A stretch of DNA of 64,000 bases. It comes from Nematostella vectensis. Lineage: Eukaryota > Cnidaria > Anthozoa > Actiniaria > Edwardsiidae. The position numbers and the translations under genes were made by a program. The stretch's first letter is position 1. Each line of letters begins with the position of its first letter. Positions 27,698 through 39,600 of the stretch are shown in pieces. The stretch is from contig NC_064048.1 in NCBI RefSeq assembly GCF_932526225.1, positions 1,293,340 to 1,357,339 of the forward strand, in the 5' to 3' direction. The notes below the pieces were generated by a model that made no database searches, was not told where the DNA came from, and saw nothing but the letters and a program-made list of their open reading frames with translations.

Positions 27698-28308
27698 ATT
27701 AGGTGATGACACTAATTGGAAAACAATGCTGATCACATGGTTTGAGACACATTTGACAAGTTATATAATTTTGTTGCAAGATCAAGGACGAATTGCATTG
27801 TATGCTTCCACTGTATACTATGAACGGCCAACAAATTATTAATAGTATAAATTACACAGCTATGAGATTCTATGCTACCATTATATTAACAACTAATGTA
27901 TAAATACATATTGACGGGTTGTGTATATGGCCATGTAATAGTATTAGAGGTGATGTTTTGAAAACTTCATGGATATGACATGCTACTTAGCTTTTATTAT
28001 GCTACTCTCTAATTCCACCTTCATGTACTAGAGCAGTGCAGATGGCTTTGATAACATGTGGACATAATTTTCCTTTGCTATTTTGAAAACCTAGTGGGGA
28101 TTCAGATATGTGTACTTTGAAAATATTTGGATTACTGAGAACTAGCTACAATATTAACAGCTTTTAGAGTGGGTTTAGACATTTCTCCCATTTATTTCCT
28201 TGTACATTCTTTTTCTTTCGTCTTATTAACACCCCCTTTGAAAGCTGGGTCAAGCAACTCTAGGAACCTCACCTGTATGTATTGTAACAAATTTCTTAAG
28301 AGCCATTA

Positions 28309-28314
28309 AATAAA
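28309..28314 (+). terminator. PP2A distal poly(A) signal candidate
   Basis: AATAAA followed 20-30 nt later by a GT-rich stretch (AGTGTGTGTTATTG), the better-looking site. It lies only about 90 bp before the satellite array. Confidence 0.5.
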
Positions 28315-28401
28315 TTGTTGTCATTGTATATCTCTAGTGTGTGTTATTGATTTTGATCCCACAACGCCGCTAAATAGTCAAAGACTGCTTAGTATATAAG
28401 A

Positions 28402-29880
28402 AGGGATGGATGGTATACAAGATATCGATGGGGTACAAGGAGCGATGGGTGGTATACAAGAAGGGATGGGTGCTATACAAGAAGGGATGGGTGGTATACA
28501 AGAAGGGATGGGTGGTATACAAGAAGGTATGGGTGGTATACAAGGAGGGATGGGTGGTATACAAGAAGGGATGTGTGGTATACAAGAAGGGATGGGTGGT
28601 ATACAAGAAGGGATGGGTGGTATACAAGAAGGGATGGGTGGTGTACAAGAAGGGATGGGTGGTATACAAGAAGGAATGGGTGGTGTACAAGAAGGGATGT
28701 GTGGTGTACAAGAAGGGATGTGTGGTATACAAGAAGGGATGTGTGGTATACAAGAAGGGAAGGGTGGTATACAAGAAGGGATGGGTGGTATACAAGGAGG
28801 GATGTGTGGTGTACAAGAAGGGATGTGTGGTGTACAAGAAGGGAAGGCTGGTATACAAGAAGGGATGTGTGGTGTACAAGAAGGGATGTGTGGTGTACAA
28901 GAAGGGAAGGCTGGTATACAAGAAGGGAAGGGTGGTATACAAGAAGGGATGGGTGGTATACAAGAAGGGATGGGTGGTATACAAGAAGGTATGGGTGGTA
29001 TACAAGGAGGGATGGGTGGTATACAAGAAGGGATGTGTGGTATACAAGAAGGCATGGGTGGTATACAAGAAGTGATGGGTGGGTATACAAGAAGGGATGG
29101 ATGTGTATACAAGAAGGGATGGGTGGTATACAACAAGGGATGGGTGGTATACAAGAAGGGATGGATGGTATACAAGAAGGGATGGGTGGTATACAAGAAG
29201 GGATGGGTGATATACAACAAGGTATGGGTGGTATACAAAAAGGGATGGGTGATATACAACAAGGTATGGGTGGTATACAAAAAGGGATGGGTGGTATACA
29301 AGAAGGTATGGGTGGTATACAAAAAGGGATGGGTGGTATACAAGAAGGGATGGGTGGTGTACAAGAAGGGATGGGTGGTATACAAGAAGGAATGGGTGGT
29401 GTACAAGAAGGGATGTGTGGTGTACAAGAAGGGAAGGGTGGTATACAAGAAGGGATGTGTGGTGTACAAGAAGGGAAGGGTGGTATACAAGAAGGGATGT
29501 GTGGTGTACAAGAAGGGATGGGTGGTATACATGAAGGGATGGGTGGTATACAAGAAGGGATGGGTGCTATGCAAGAACGGATGGGTGCTATGCAAGAACG
29601 GATGGGTGATATACAAGAAGGAATGGGTGGTATACAAGAAGGGATGGGTGGTGTACAAGAAGGGATGGGTGGGTATACAAGAAGGGATGGATGTGTATAC
29701 AAGAAGGGATGGGTGGTATACAACAAGGGATGGGTGGTATACAAGAAGGGATGGATGGTATACAAGAAGGGATGGGTGGTATACAAGAAGGGATGGGTGA
29801 TATACAACAAGGTATGGGTGGTATACAAAAAGGGATGGGTGGTATACAAGAAGGTATGGGTGGTATACAAGAAGGGATGG
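28402..29880 (+). repeat. 21-bp satellite array, block 1
   Basis: Tandem 21-bp unit containing GGTATACAAGAAGGGATGG. The plus strand is almost without C. Unit variants (GTGTAC for GTATAC, TGTGG for GGTGG, AAGGG for ATGGG) recur in shared strings. An approximately 590-bp internal duplication is visible (the GGGTGGGTATACAAGAAGG string near 29078 and again near 29668). Interrupted on the right by the Gypsy element. Confidence 0.95.
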
Positions 29881-30010
29881 TGTGACAAGTTGCGTGACAG
29901 AGCACGTGCTCAGAACGTGACCGAGGACCCTCATTAGATTGTGCAAGACTCATGGCTCGTTTCACCGTTGAATAAACGTCTACAAAACTTCTTATTATCC
30001 TCTTCTTACA
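29881..30010 (+). repeat. Gypsy 5' LTR
   Basis: 130 bp, TGTGACAAG...TTCTTACA, with an internal AATAAA (GTTGAATAAACG) as poly(A) signal. Unusually short for a Gypsy LTR. Confidence 0.93.
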
Positions 30011-30028
30011 TGGTGGCAGCGGTTAACT

Positions 30029-33000
30029 ATGGCCTCAGGATATGTCTTACCGCCGCCGGCGCCGCTGGAGATACACAATAGCAATGCTGCTGACAAATGG
30101 AAGCGATTTGTGCTCGCTTGGAAAAACTACTCGTTGGCGACTGGGTTGAACGAGAAAGCTGAAGCCGTACAAGTAGCTACGTTGCTAACAGTTATCGGTG
30201 AAGAGGCGAGAGAAGTCTACTCGACATTTACCCTGACCGAAGGAGAAACAGACAAGATAAAGCCTGTCATAAAGAAATTCGCCGAGTACTGTCAACCAAG
30301 AAAGAACGTGCCGTTCGAAAGATTCCGTTTCAACCAGCGAATGCAAGAGCCTGGAGAGTCCTACGAGCACTATAGAACAGCGCTGAGAAAATTGGCCGAG
30401 TCCTGCGAGTTTGATACGATTACGCCAGACGAAATACTTCGAGATCGGTTGTTATTTGGAATACATGACACGAAGGTCAGAGAAAGGTTGTTACGCGAGT
30501 CCAAATTAACACTAGCGAAAACAGATGAAATTTGCCGAGCGGCTGAGAGTATGCTTGCTCAGATGAAAATAGTCAAAGATACATCTGAGACAGACGTCAA
30601 TGCCGTGAGTAAATTCGAGTCGAAGAAACCCAACAAAAAAAATTATCGGCGAAAGCAACGAGGTCAAGGCAAACAATGTGACAATTGTGGATACCAACAT
30701 ATGGCAAATCAGGAATCGTGTCCCGCACGAGGAAAGGACTGCCGGAAGTGCGGAGCGAAAAATCACTTTGCCAATAGATGCAAACAGGAAGTCAAAGCTA
30801 CCGAAGTCGAAGAAACAGATATGTATCCTGAGGAGACATATCAAACGGAGGAAGTATTGGCCGTCTGGTTGGATGATTCGCAGCTGGTCACATTTCAATC
30901 AGAGTCTGGAAGTTTCATCCGTTTCCAACCTGATACTGGTGCACAATGCAATGTGTTGCCAGTGCACATATACAAGCAGGCGTGTAACGACCACAAGCTA
31001 GTAAAAGTGAAACCCGTGCAAACGTCCTTAGTGGCGTATGGGGGATCAAAGATCAAAGTCGTCGGGCATGTCACCATTAGAGTGTGGAGAAACCATGTAT
31101 CGTGCCAGCTGGATTGTCGCCTTGTTGACAGCCATGAAATCCGCCCGATTCTGGGGCGTAAGGCATGCCTTGGCATGAACATTATACAGTACAATGACAA
31201 CGACCAGTTTCACAAACCGCAGACAGATGGAGCGACAGTGTTCACCGTTGACCCCAAACCAGGAGCTGCACTAACAAGAGAAGAAATATTGGCTAAGTTC
31301 CCAGCAGTGTTCAGTGACGGGGTTGGCAAACTTGATGGAGAATACACCATCAGACTAGACACAAACGCTCAACCAGTACAACACGCACCACGTAGAGTTG
31401 CAGTAGCCCTAAGAACCCAGCTCAAGAAAACCTTGAATGATCTAGTGGACAAAGAGATAATAGCACCGGTGACCACACCCACCTCGTGGATCAGCTCTAT
31501 GGTAGTAGTTCCCAAGAAAGATGGAAAACTGCGAATATGCCTAGACCCAAAGGATCTCAACAAAGCCATCCAGAGGGAAAACTATCCCCTACCAACCATA
31601 GAAGAGGTTGCAACACGATTACACGGTGCCAAGGTGTTCACGTTGTTGGATGTCCGCAACGGTTTCTGGCACGTCCAGCTAGAGGAAGAGTCGACCTATC
31701 TAACAACTTTCCATACACCGTTTGGCCGATACCGATGGAAGAGAATGCCTTTCGGGATCTCCTCAGCACCAGAAGTGTTTCAAAGAAAGATGCATGAATT
31801 TGCCGAAGGTCTGACTGGAACCGAAGTTGTTGCTGATGATTTCCTGGTAGTGGGCTATGGCGAGAGCTACGAGGAGGCAACGGCGGATCACGACAGGAAC
31901 CTCCTGGCATTCCTAAACCGTTGTGATCAACGGGACATACACCTGAATCCCGACAAGATGAGACTTAGGAAATCAGAGTTACTCTTCATTGGCCACATAG
32001 CAACTGACAAGGGACTTAAAGTCGACCCTGCTAAAGTGCGAGCAATTGTGGACATGCCCTCACCGACCGACAAGCTTGGGGTACAGCGTCTGTTAGGCCT
32101 AGCCCAATACCTTGCAAAGTTCCTGCCCCAGCTGTCAGACATCACAAAGCCGCTGAGGGATCTCACACAGAGCGACGTGCAGTTCATCTGGGATGATGCG
32201 CAACAGTCTGCGTTTGAAAAGCTAAAGGATGCCGTTACAGTCACTCCAGTATTGCGGTACTACAACCTAGGCGAGGAGATTACACTTCAGTGCGATGCGT
32301 CGCAGAGCGGATTGGGTGCCGCATTACTACAGAATGGCCAACCAGTAGCCTACGCATCACGTGCACTCACGCCCGCTGAGACGCGTTATGCACAGATTGA
32401 GAAGGAGCTGCTCGCGATTGTCTTTGCGTGTGACCGTTTCCATACGTACGTCTACGGCCGCGAAGTCGTCAACATCGAGACTGATCACAAGCCTTTGGAA
32501 CCAATCTTCATCAAACCTCTGGCGACTGCTCCGAAACGCCTAAAACGAATGCTGCTGAGTCTGCAGAGTTACAGTCTCAATGTGAAGTACAAGAAAGGCA
32601 AAGATCTTTACTTGGCTGACACCCTAAGCAGAGCTTACTTACCCGAAGTCAACGCCTGGGAGTTTACCAGGGAGCTGGAGGAGATTGACCATCGATCATG
32701 GATGCCAGTGAGAGAAGAGACTTGGCAGCAACTCAAAAATGCAGCAGTAGATGATGCGGTGCAACAAAACCTTCGAGAGGTTATAAAGAGAGGTTGGCCA
32801 GAGAGCAAAACAGACCTGCCGGAGTGCGTGCATCCTTACTTTGATATTCGAGACGAGCTAACTGTCCAAGAAGAACTCATCTTTAAAGGCCAACAGTTGG
32901 TGGTTCCTAGAGCCCTGAGGAAGGAGCTTATGGAAAAGACACACTCATCCCACATCGGTATAGAAGGCTGCATAAGACGAGCAAGAGACACGTTTTTCTG

Positions 33001-34003
33001 GCCGCGGATGACTGTCGAGTTGAAGGAGTACATCACAAAATGCGAAGTATGTTTGACTCATCGCAGTGGCCAACGAAAGGAGCCAATTCTCCAACATGAG
33101 TTTGTCGCTCGACCTTGGGGAAAGGTCTCAGCTGACCTCTGTGAGCTCGACAACCGAACACTGCTAGTGGTCAGTGACTACTTCAGCAACTACATAGAAG
33201 TGGCCCGGCTGAACACAGTGACGTCACGAGCAATAATAAAGGAGCTGAAGGCAATATTTGCCAGGTTTGGCATCCCAGACACCCTTATAACCGACAATGG
33301 ACCGCAGTTCGCATCAGCGGAGTTTAGTGTATTTGCCAAGACCTGGATGTTCGAACACAAGACGTCATCCCCAAGATATGCCCAAGCAAATGGGAAAGCG
33401 GAAAATGCTGTACAGACAGTAAAGAGGCTGTTTAAAAAATGCAAGACATCCGGGGGGTCAGAATTCCAAGCACTTCTCGACTGGCGGAATACTCCGACAG
33501 CTGGAATCGGAACTAGCCCGGCCCAGCGCCTTTTCGGACGTCGATGCAAAACACTTCTCCCTGTGGCTGGTTCCCTACTACAGCCTAGCTACAACACTGA
33601 AGAGGACACCAGGAAGTTGATAGGTACCAAGCAACGCCAGAAGTTTTATTACGATAAGCACAGCAAGCCCCTGGAGCCCATCGCTGTCGGCGAAACTGTG
33701 CGCATGAAGCTACCAGGACAAGACACGTGGACGCCTGGTACGTGTTTAGGTCAAGCCGGACCTAGGAGCTACAACGTCGAGACTGAAGGTACCACCTACC
33801 GACGAAACCGCCGACAGTTGATCAGCACTGGAGAAACAAACAGCCAAGTACCTGATGTTCTGGAATCACCAGAACCCGATGATGCTCAGCAGCAACCCAG
33901 CCAGGTTGCCCTGCCACCAGATTCTTCACAGGCTATAACAAGGCCTCGGCGGGAGGTGAAGCCTCCTGCATGGCTCAAGGACTATGTGCCAAAAAAACAT
34001 TGA
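30029..34003 (+). CDS. gag-pol: Gypsy Gag-Pol polyprotein, single ORF, 1324 aa
   Basis: Uninterrupted fused Gag-Pol. Gag N-terminus (about 1-190). Two zinc knuckles: CDNCGYQHMANQESC (about 216) and CRKCGAKNHFANRC (about 238). Aspartic protease motif PDTGAQ (about 300). Reverse transcriptase with LLDVRNGFWHV (about 545) and catalytic VADDFLV (about 602), where the usual aromatic residue of the YxDD box is replaced. RNase H with LQCDASQSGLG (about 754) and TDHKPLE. Integrase with an HH-CC zinc region (about 970-1015) and DDE residues in SADLCELD, TDNGPQF and KAENAVQ (about 1035, 1089, 1123). A GPY/F-like module (GQAGPRSYNV). No chromodomain or envelope gene. The style matches K02A2.6-like/Mag-clade elements. 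No frameshift or stop, so it looks potentially active. Confidence 0.95.
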   Translation: MASGYVLPPPAPLEIHNSNAADKWKRFVLAWKNYSLATGLNEKAEAVQVATLLTVIGEEAREVYSTFTLTEGETDKIKPVIKKFAEYCQPRKNVPFERFRFNQRMQEPGESYEHYRTALRKLAESCEFDTITPDEILRDRLLFGIHDTKVRERLLRESKLTLAKTDEICRAAESMLAQMKIVKDTSETDVNAVSKFESKKPNKKNYRRKQRGQGKQCDNCGYQHMANQESCPARGKDCRKCGAKNHFANRCKQEVKATEVEETDMYPEETYQTEEVLAVWLDDSQLVTFQSESGSFIRFQPDTGAQCNVLPVHIYKQACNDHKLVKVKPVQTSLVAYGGSKIKVVGHVTIRVWRNHVSCQLDCRLVDSHEIRPILGRKACLGMNIIQYNDNDQFHKPQTDGATVFTVDPKPGAALTREEILAKFPAVFSDGVGKLDGEYTIRLDTNAQPVQHAPRRVAVALRTQLKKTLNDLVDKEIIAPVTTPTSWISSMVVVPKKDGKLRICLDPKDLNKAIQRENYPLPTIEEVATRLHGAKVFTLLDVRNGFWHVQLEEESTYLTTFHTPFGRYRWKRMPFGISSAPEVFQRKMHEFAEGLTGTEVVADDFLVVGYGESYEEATADHDRNLLAFLNRCDQRDIHLNPDKMRLRKSELLFIGHIATDKGLKVDPAKVRAIVDMPSPTDKLGVQRLLGLAQYLAKFLPQLSDITKPLRDLTQSDVQFIWDDAQQSAFEKLKDAVTVTPVLRYYNLGEEITLQCDASQSGLGAALLQNGQPVAYASRALTPAETRYAQIEKELLAIVFACDRFHTYVYGREVVNIETDHKPLEPIFIKPLATAPKRLKRMLLSLQSYSLNVKYKKGKDLYLADTLSRAYLPEVNAWEFTRELEEIDHRSWMPVREETWQQLKNAAVDDAVQQNLREVIKRGWPESKTDLPECVHPYFDIRDELTVQEELIFKGQQLVVPRALRKELMEKTHSSHIGIEGCIRRARDTFFWPRMTVELKEYITKCEVCLTHRSGQRKEPILQHEFVARPWGKVSADLCELDNRTLLVVSDYFSNYIEVARLNTVTSRAIIKELKAIFARFGIPDTLITDNGPQFASAEFSVFAKTWMFEHKTSSPRYAQANGKAENAVQTVKRLFKKCKTSGGSEFQALLDWRNTPTAGIGTSPAQRLFGRRCKTLLPVAGSLLQPSYNTEEDTRKLIGTKQRQKFYYDKHSKPLEPIAVGETVRMKLPGQDTWTPGTCLGQAGPRSYNVETEGTTYRRNRRQLISTGETNSQVPDVLESPEPDDAQQQPSQVALPPDSSQAITRPRREVKPPAWLKDYVPKKH

Positions 34004-34133
34004 AACTGTTAGGACACTGAACATTAGTAATAATCCATCGTATGATTTTAGTTGTAAAATTTCGATTTTTACCCTTTGATTATTATAATGTTGTTTTAAC
34101 CAACCATTAGCGTTACTGTTAAAAGAGGGAAGA

Positions 34134-34263
34134 TGTGACAAGTTGCGTGACAGAGCACGTGCTCAGAACGTGACCGAGGACCCTCATTAGATTGTGCAAG
34201 ACTCATGGCTCGTTTCACCGTTGAATAAACGTCTACAAAACTTCTTATTATCCTCTTCTTACA
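34134..34263 (+). repeat. Gypsy 3' LTR
   Basis: 130 bp, identical by eye to the 5' LTR, followed at once by the array with the GATGG duplication. Confidence 0.93.
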
Positions 34264-36170
34264 GATGGGTGGTATACAAGAAGGGATGGGTGGTATACAA
34301 TAAGGGATGGATGGTATACAAGAAGGGATGGGTGGTATACAAGAAGGGATGGGTGGTATACAAGAAGGGATGGATGGTATACAAGAAGGGATGGATGGTA
34401 TACAAGAAGGGATGGGTGGTATACAAAAAGGGATGGGTGGTATACAAGAAGGGATGGGTGGTATACAAGAAGGGATGGGTGATATACAACAAGGTATGGG
34501 TGGTATACAAAAAGGGATGGGTGGTATACAAGAAGGGATGGGTGGTATACAAGAAGGGATGGGTGGTATACAAGAAGGGATGGATGGTATACAAGAAGGG
34601 ATGGGTGGTATACAAGAAGGGATGGGTGATATACAACAAGGTATGGGTGGTATACAAAAAGGGATGGGTGGTATACAAGAAGGGATGGGTGGTATACAAG
34701 AAGGGATGGGTGGTATACAAGAAGGGATGGATGGTATACAAGAAGGGATGGATGGTATACAAGAAGGGATGGGTGGTATACAACAAGGTATGGGTGGTAT
34801 ACAAGAAGGGATGGGTGGTATACAAGAAGGGATGGGTGGTATACAAGAAGGAATGGGTGGTATACAACAAGGTATGGGTGGTATACAAGAAGGGATGGGT
34901 GGTATACAAGGAGGGATGGGTGGTATACAAGAAGGGATGGGTGGTATACAAGAAGGGATGGGTGGTATACAAGAAGGAATGGGTGGTGTACAAGAAGGGA
35001 TGTGTGGTGTACAAGAAGGGAAGGGTGGTATACAAGAAGGGAAGGGAGGTATACAAGAAGGGAAGGGTGGTATACAAGAAGGGATGGGTGGTATACAAGA
35101 AGGGATGGGTGGTATACAAGAAGGGTGGTATACAAGAAGGAATGGGTGGTGTACAAGAAGGGATGTGTGGTGTACAAGAAGGGAAGGGTGGTATACAAGA
35201 AGGGATGTGTTGTGTACAAGAAGGGAAGGGTGGTATACAAGAAGGGATGGGTGGTGTACAAGAAGGGATGGGTGGTATACAAGAAGGGATGTGTGGTGTA
35301 CAAGAAGGGATGGGTGGTATACAACAAGGTATGGGTGGTATACAAGATGGGATGGGTGGTATACAAGGAGGGATGGGTGGTATACAAGAAGGGATGGGTG
35401 GTATACAAGAAGGGATGGGTGGTATACAAGAAGGAATGGGTGGTGTACAAGAAGGGATGTGTGGTGTACAAGAAGGGAAGGGTGGTATACAAGAAGGGAA
35501 GGGTGGTATACAAGAAGGGAAGGGTGGTATACAAGAAGGGATGGGTGGTATACAAGAAGGGATGGGTGGTATACAAGAAGGGTGGTATACAAGAAGGAAT
35601 GGATGGTGTACAAGAAGGGATGTGTGGTGTACAAGAAGGGAAGGGTGGTATACAAGAAGGGATGTGTTGTGTACAAGAAGGGAAGGGTGGTATACAAGAA
35701 GGGATGGGTGGTGTACAAGAAGGGATGGGTGGTATACAAGAAGGGATGTGTGGTGTACAAGAAGGGATGGGTGGTATACAAGAAGAGATGGGTGGTGTAC
35801 AAGAAGGGATGGATGGCATACAAGAAGGGATGGGTGGTATACAAGAAGGGGTGGGTGGTATACAAGAAGGGATGGGTGGTATACAAGAAGGGATGTGTGG
35901 TGTACAAGAAGGGAAGGGTGGTATACAAGAAGGGAAGTGTGGTGTACAAGAAGGGAAGGGTGGTATACAAGAAGGGAAGGGTTGTATACAAAAAGGGATG
36001 TGTGGTGTACAAGAAGGGATGGGTGGTAAACATGAAGAGATGGGTGGTGAACAAGAAGGGATGGGTGGTATACAAGAAGAGATGGCTGGTATACAAGAAG
36101 GTATGGGTGGTTTACACGAAGGGATGGGTGGTATACAAGAAGGGATGGGTGGTATACAAGAAGGGATGGG
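34264..36170 (+). repeat. 21-bp satellite array, block 2
   Basis: Continuation of block 1 on the other side of the Gypsy element, in the same orientation and unit. Contains an internal duplication of about 450 bp (around 35100 and 35560). Confidence 0.95.
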
Positions 36171-36564
36171 TGTTGGAATTCAGATAGGTCAGATAGATGA
36201 GATGCTTCTGGATATGAACACAACTTTTATTTTCCACTTGTCGATATTCACGGGTAAAGTTCTACACGAGTTTCAACTTCAAAATTATCACGAATTACCA
36301 CGAGATTCGCTGAAATAAACAAATACTGAAGATGAAAATTATGGCAATTTCCGCTAATTATACAAACGCATGATACTTACACGGGTGCGGAATCCATCCA
36401 AAAACAAATCCATACAATATTCATTAGATTCAGGTCAAAAAACTCCAATAAAAAACTCCAGGAAATTCTCGACGAACTGAAAACGTTTTTGCCCGAGGCT
36501 ATGCGACCGCGCAAAGCTCGGAACCAGGCCTCAAACACAGGGAGCCCGGATAATGGCGACAACA
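36171..36564 (-). repeat. BEL/Pao 3' LTR
   Basis: 394 bp. Contains AATAAA on the minus strand near 36226 (GGAAAATAAAAGTTG). Confidence 0.92.
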
Positions 36565-36687
36565 TCCCGCCCCCCATGAACTCCTGCGGAGGAGGTTCAT
36601 AACTATAAACGTATTGTCATAACGCTAATGTCCGTTCTATATTACACTATCTACGTCTGTCCCTTGAGTCTCCAATCCGATCCGTAT
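36565..36687 (-). other. BEL/Pao 3' untranslated segment with polypurine tract
   Basis: Between the ORF stop and the 3' LTR. No envelope or accessory ORF fits here. Confidence 0.7.
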
Positions 36688-39600
36688 CTAGACATCCTCA
36701 TCCTCGGCTTCCAGCAGACACAACTTGGTTACCGGGCGCTTGTAGGTCGTCCCTTTACCGCGCACCTCTGCACTCCTTACCAATCCATCCACGCCAGGAA
36801 ACACATTAATCACGCGCGCAAGAGGCCAGTTGTTTCGTCCAACGTTGTCGTCCGCAACGAGCACTATATCTCCGACGTGTAGGTTTCGCTGTTTCCTGTT
36901 CCACTTGCTTCGAACTTGCAAGGAAGGAATGTACTCTTTCAACCAGCGACGCCAGTAGTGGTTAGCAAGTAATTGCGCTTGTCTCCACCGCTTCCGACTG
37001 TACTTATCTGCCCGTTCATCCGTATCCGTAGGAAGATTCATCGTAGGTCGCACGTTCAGAAAGTGATTGGGCGTAAGAGGATCCTCATCATCAGGATTCT
37101 CTGGATTCCGGGTTAGCGGTCTTGAATTCGCGATACGTTCTGCCTCAGTAAACACGGTGGTCAGCACTTCATCGTTGAGGGGGTTCTTCCCCAGGATCGC
37201 CTTCAGACTTCGCTTGACGACTCTCACCATCCTCTCCCACACGCCTGACATGTGGGTGGCTCCAGGTGGATTAAAGATCCACTTGCATCCTTTCGCAGAA
37301 CACTCACGTCCGATCTTGTCATGATCCATTCCTTCCAGATGTTCACGTATCTCCCGATCAGCTCCCACAAAATTGGACCCGTTATCCGACCACAGTTCCA
37401 CAACATGGCCCCTGCGATTCAGGAACCTCATCAGAGCGAGTATGAAATCATCCGTCTCTAGCGACTTAGCTAACTCGAGATGAACTGCTCGGGAGTTCAT
37501 GCAAACAAAGATAGCTCCCCAGCGCTTCTCAGTCACTCTTCCTCTTCCCCGCTTAACATATAGCGGTCCAAAATAGTCAATACCTGTATACGTAAAGGGT
37601 GGCTCGTAAGGGATCATCCGAATTCTAGGTAGATCTCCCATCTCTTGCTTCAAAGTAGTTCTTCTTTGCTTGCGACAATGAATGCATCTTCCAAGAACAG
37701 CCTTGATGGCCACTCTCGCTTTCACAATCCAAAACTGCTCTCTCAGCAGGGATAGTACTTGTTCCACGCCACAATGACCGTTGCTTTCGTGTAGGTGGCG
37801 GATCAAGATAGTAGTGATATGACTCTGTTTCGGCAATATCATGGGATTCTTGGCATCATCACTCATCGGTGCCATCGAGATCCTTCCTCCAACTCTCATA
37901 ACTTCATCGCCTTTCATGACCGGCTTAAGCTTCAAGATAGCACTAGCAACATTCACCTCCTTTCCTGCCTTCAGAGCCTTCACTTCTTCAGGGAAACTTT
38001 CCCGCTGTACTAGTACAGCTATTCGTCGCTTGGCGCGTTCTATGTCTTCTGGACTTAGCTTGCTCTCTGACTCTCCAGGTGTCTTTTCAGTAGGCTTTGC
38101 ATGCTTTCTTGTCTTCAACCACTCCACAAACTTCATTACCCACGCAACCTTTCGAATGGTCTTCATCCAATCAGAAGTGTCGGTTAGAAGCTTTTCCAGG
38201 CCATCTCCTGGCTCCAGGTCAGTGAAGAACACTTCTTTCTTTATCTCCAGACTTTCTTCAGACAGGGCATCAAATTTATTATCTGGCCATTGATCTTCTG
38301 ACTCTCTCAAGAAACTCGGACCATTAAGCCATCGCTCATCCCGGAGAAACTCATCTATGGTTAGACCTCGACTTACTTCGTCGGAAGGATTTAGTTTTCC
38401 CGGACAGTGTCGCCATTGGTCAGGATTAGTCGCTTCGCGAATCTCTGTAACCCTGTTGGCTACATACGTCTGGAATCTGCGGGTTTCATTATTGATATAG
38501 TTAAGTGTTATCATCGAATCAGTCCAAAACACGACTCTGTCAGGCTTCAGGTCCAGTTCTCGGCGAACTGCTTGGTCCACCCGTGTTGCCAGTAGGGCTC
38601 CTTGTAGCTCCAGCCTTGGGATGGTTGAGCCTTTAATAGGTGCATTCCTTGACTTTCCGGCGACGAAAGCACACTCCACCATTCCGTCCGGGTACTCGAT
38701 TCGTAAGTAGCTTACTGACCCGTATCCTGCCTCCGAGGCATCACTAAAGTGATGGAGTTGTAGTCCAACACCTTCATGGTCTGGCCTGCTGAAGTAGCAT
38801 CGGGGGATGGACAAATCTTCAAGCCGTACAAGTTCCCTTTTCCATGTCTGCCACTCACGCAGAATGTCTCCACTGAGCGGCTCGTCCCATGGTGCCTTCC
38901 GCCTCCATAGGGCTTGCATGATCTGCTTGCCACGCATTATCACTGGTGCAGCAAAGTTCAAAGGGTCAAAGACAGAGCTGATTGTCGATAGTACTCCTCT
39001 CATAGTATCAGCCTTCTCAGTGTTGCTCACCTTGAACCCGAAGGTGTCTGTCTCCACGTTCCATCTAACTCCAAGTGCCCGCTCGACTGGGAGTTCATCA
39101 AGATCTAAATCAAGCGTTGGTGCTGCCCTCTTCTCGATAGGCACTTCAGCAAGGACCTCCCTACTGTTACTCATAAACTTTGTGAGGTTGAACCCTCCTC
39201 TACCACAAAGTTCGGTTAACTCGTTCGCAAGCGTGACTGCACTCGCACTCGTGTCTACGCTTTTTAGTACATCATCCACATAAAAATTATGCAGGACAGT
39301 TTCGATGGTGGTATCTCCAAAGTCACCAGCATTGTCAGTTGTAGTTTTCTTGAGTGTCCAGTTGGCTGCACAAGGCGAGTCGGTTGCCCCAAAGACATGC
39401 ACGTTCATGGCATATTCTTCTGGAGGGTCATCAGAGCTTTTGTCCCACCAAAGAAATCGCAGAGAATCTTGGTCTTCTTCTCTAACTCCGACCTGAAGGA
39501 ACATCCCTTCTATATCAGCTACCAATGCAACATTGTCCTCCCTGAACCGTAGGAGCACCCCAGTCAGGCTGTTTGTACAATCAGGTCCATGTAACAAGTT

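Larger units (their letters stand above)
27539..28330 (+). other. PP2A 3'UTR
   Basis: Follows the TAA at 27536-27538. AT-rich, no further gene. Two AATAAA signals are present. Confidence 0.6.
29881..34263 (+). mobile_element. Complete Gypsy-type LTR retrotransposon (4383 bp)
   Basis: Two 130-bp LTRs (29881-30010 and 34134-34263), TG...CA ended and identical by eye. A 5-bp target duplication GATGG flanks it. TGG follows the 5' LTR as for a primer-binding site, and the ORF starts 18 nt after the LTR. A polypurine tract lies at 34121-34133. It is inserted inside the 21-bp array. Confidence 0.95.

Noticed and set aside
30678..33549. Overlapping ORFs inside the Gypsy and, similarly, the BEL/Pao coding regions
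   Set aside because: Shadow frames of the intact polyproteins with no recognisable domains.
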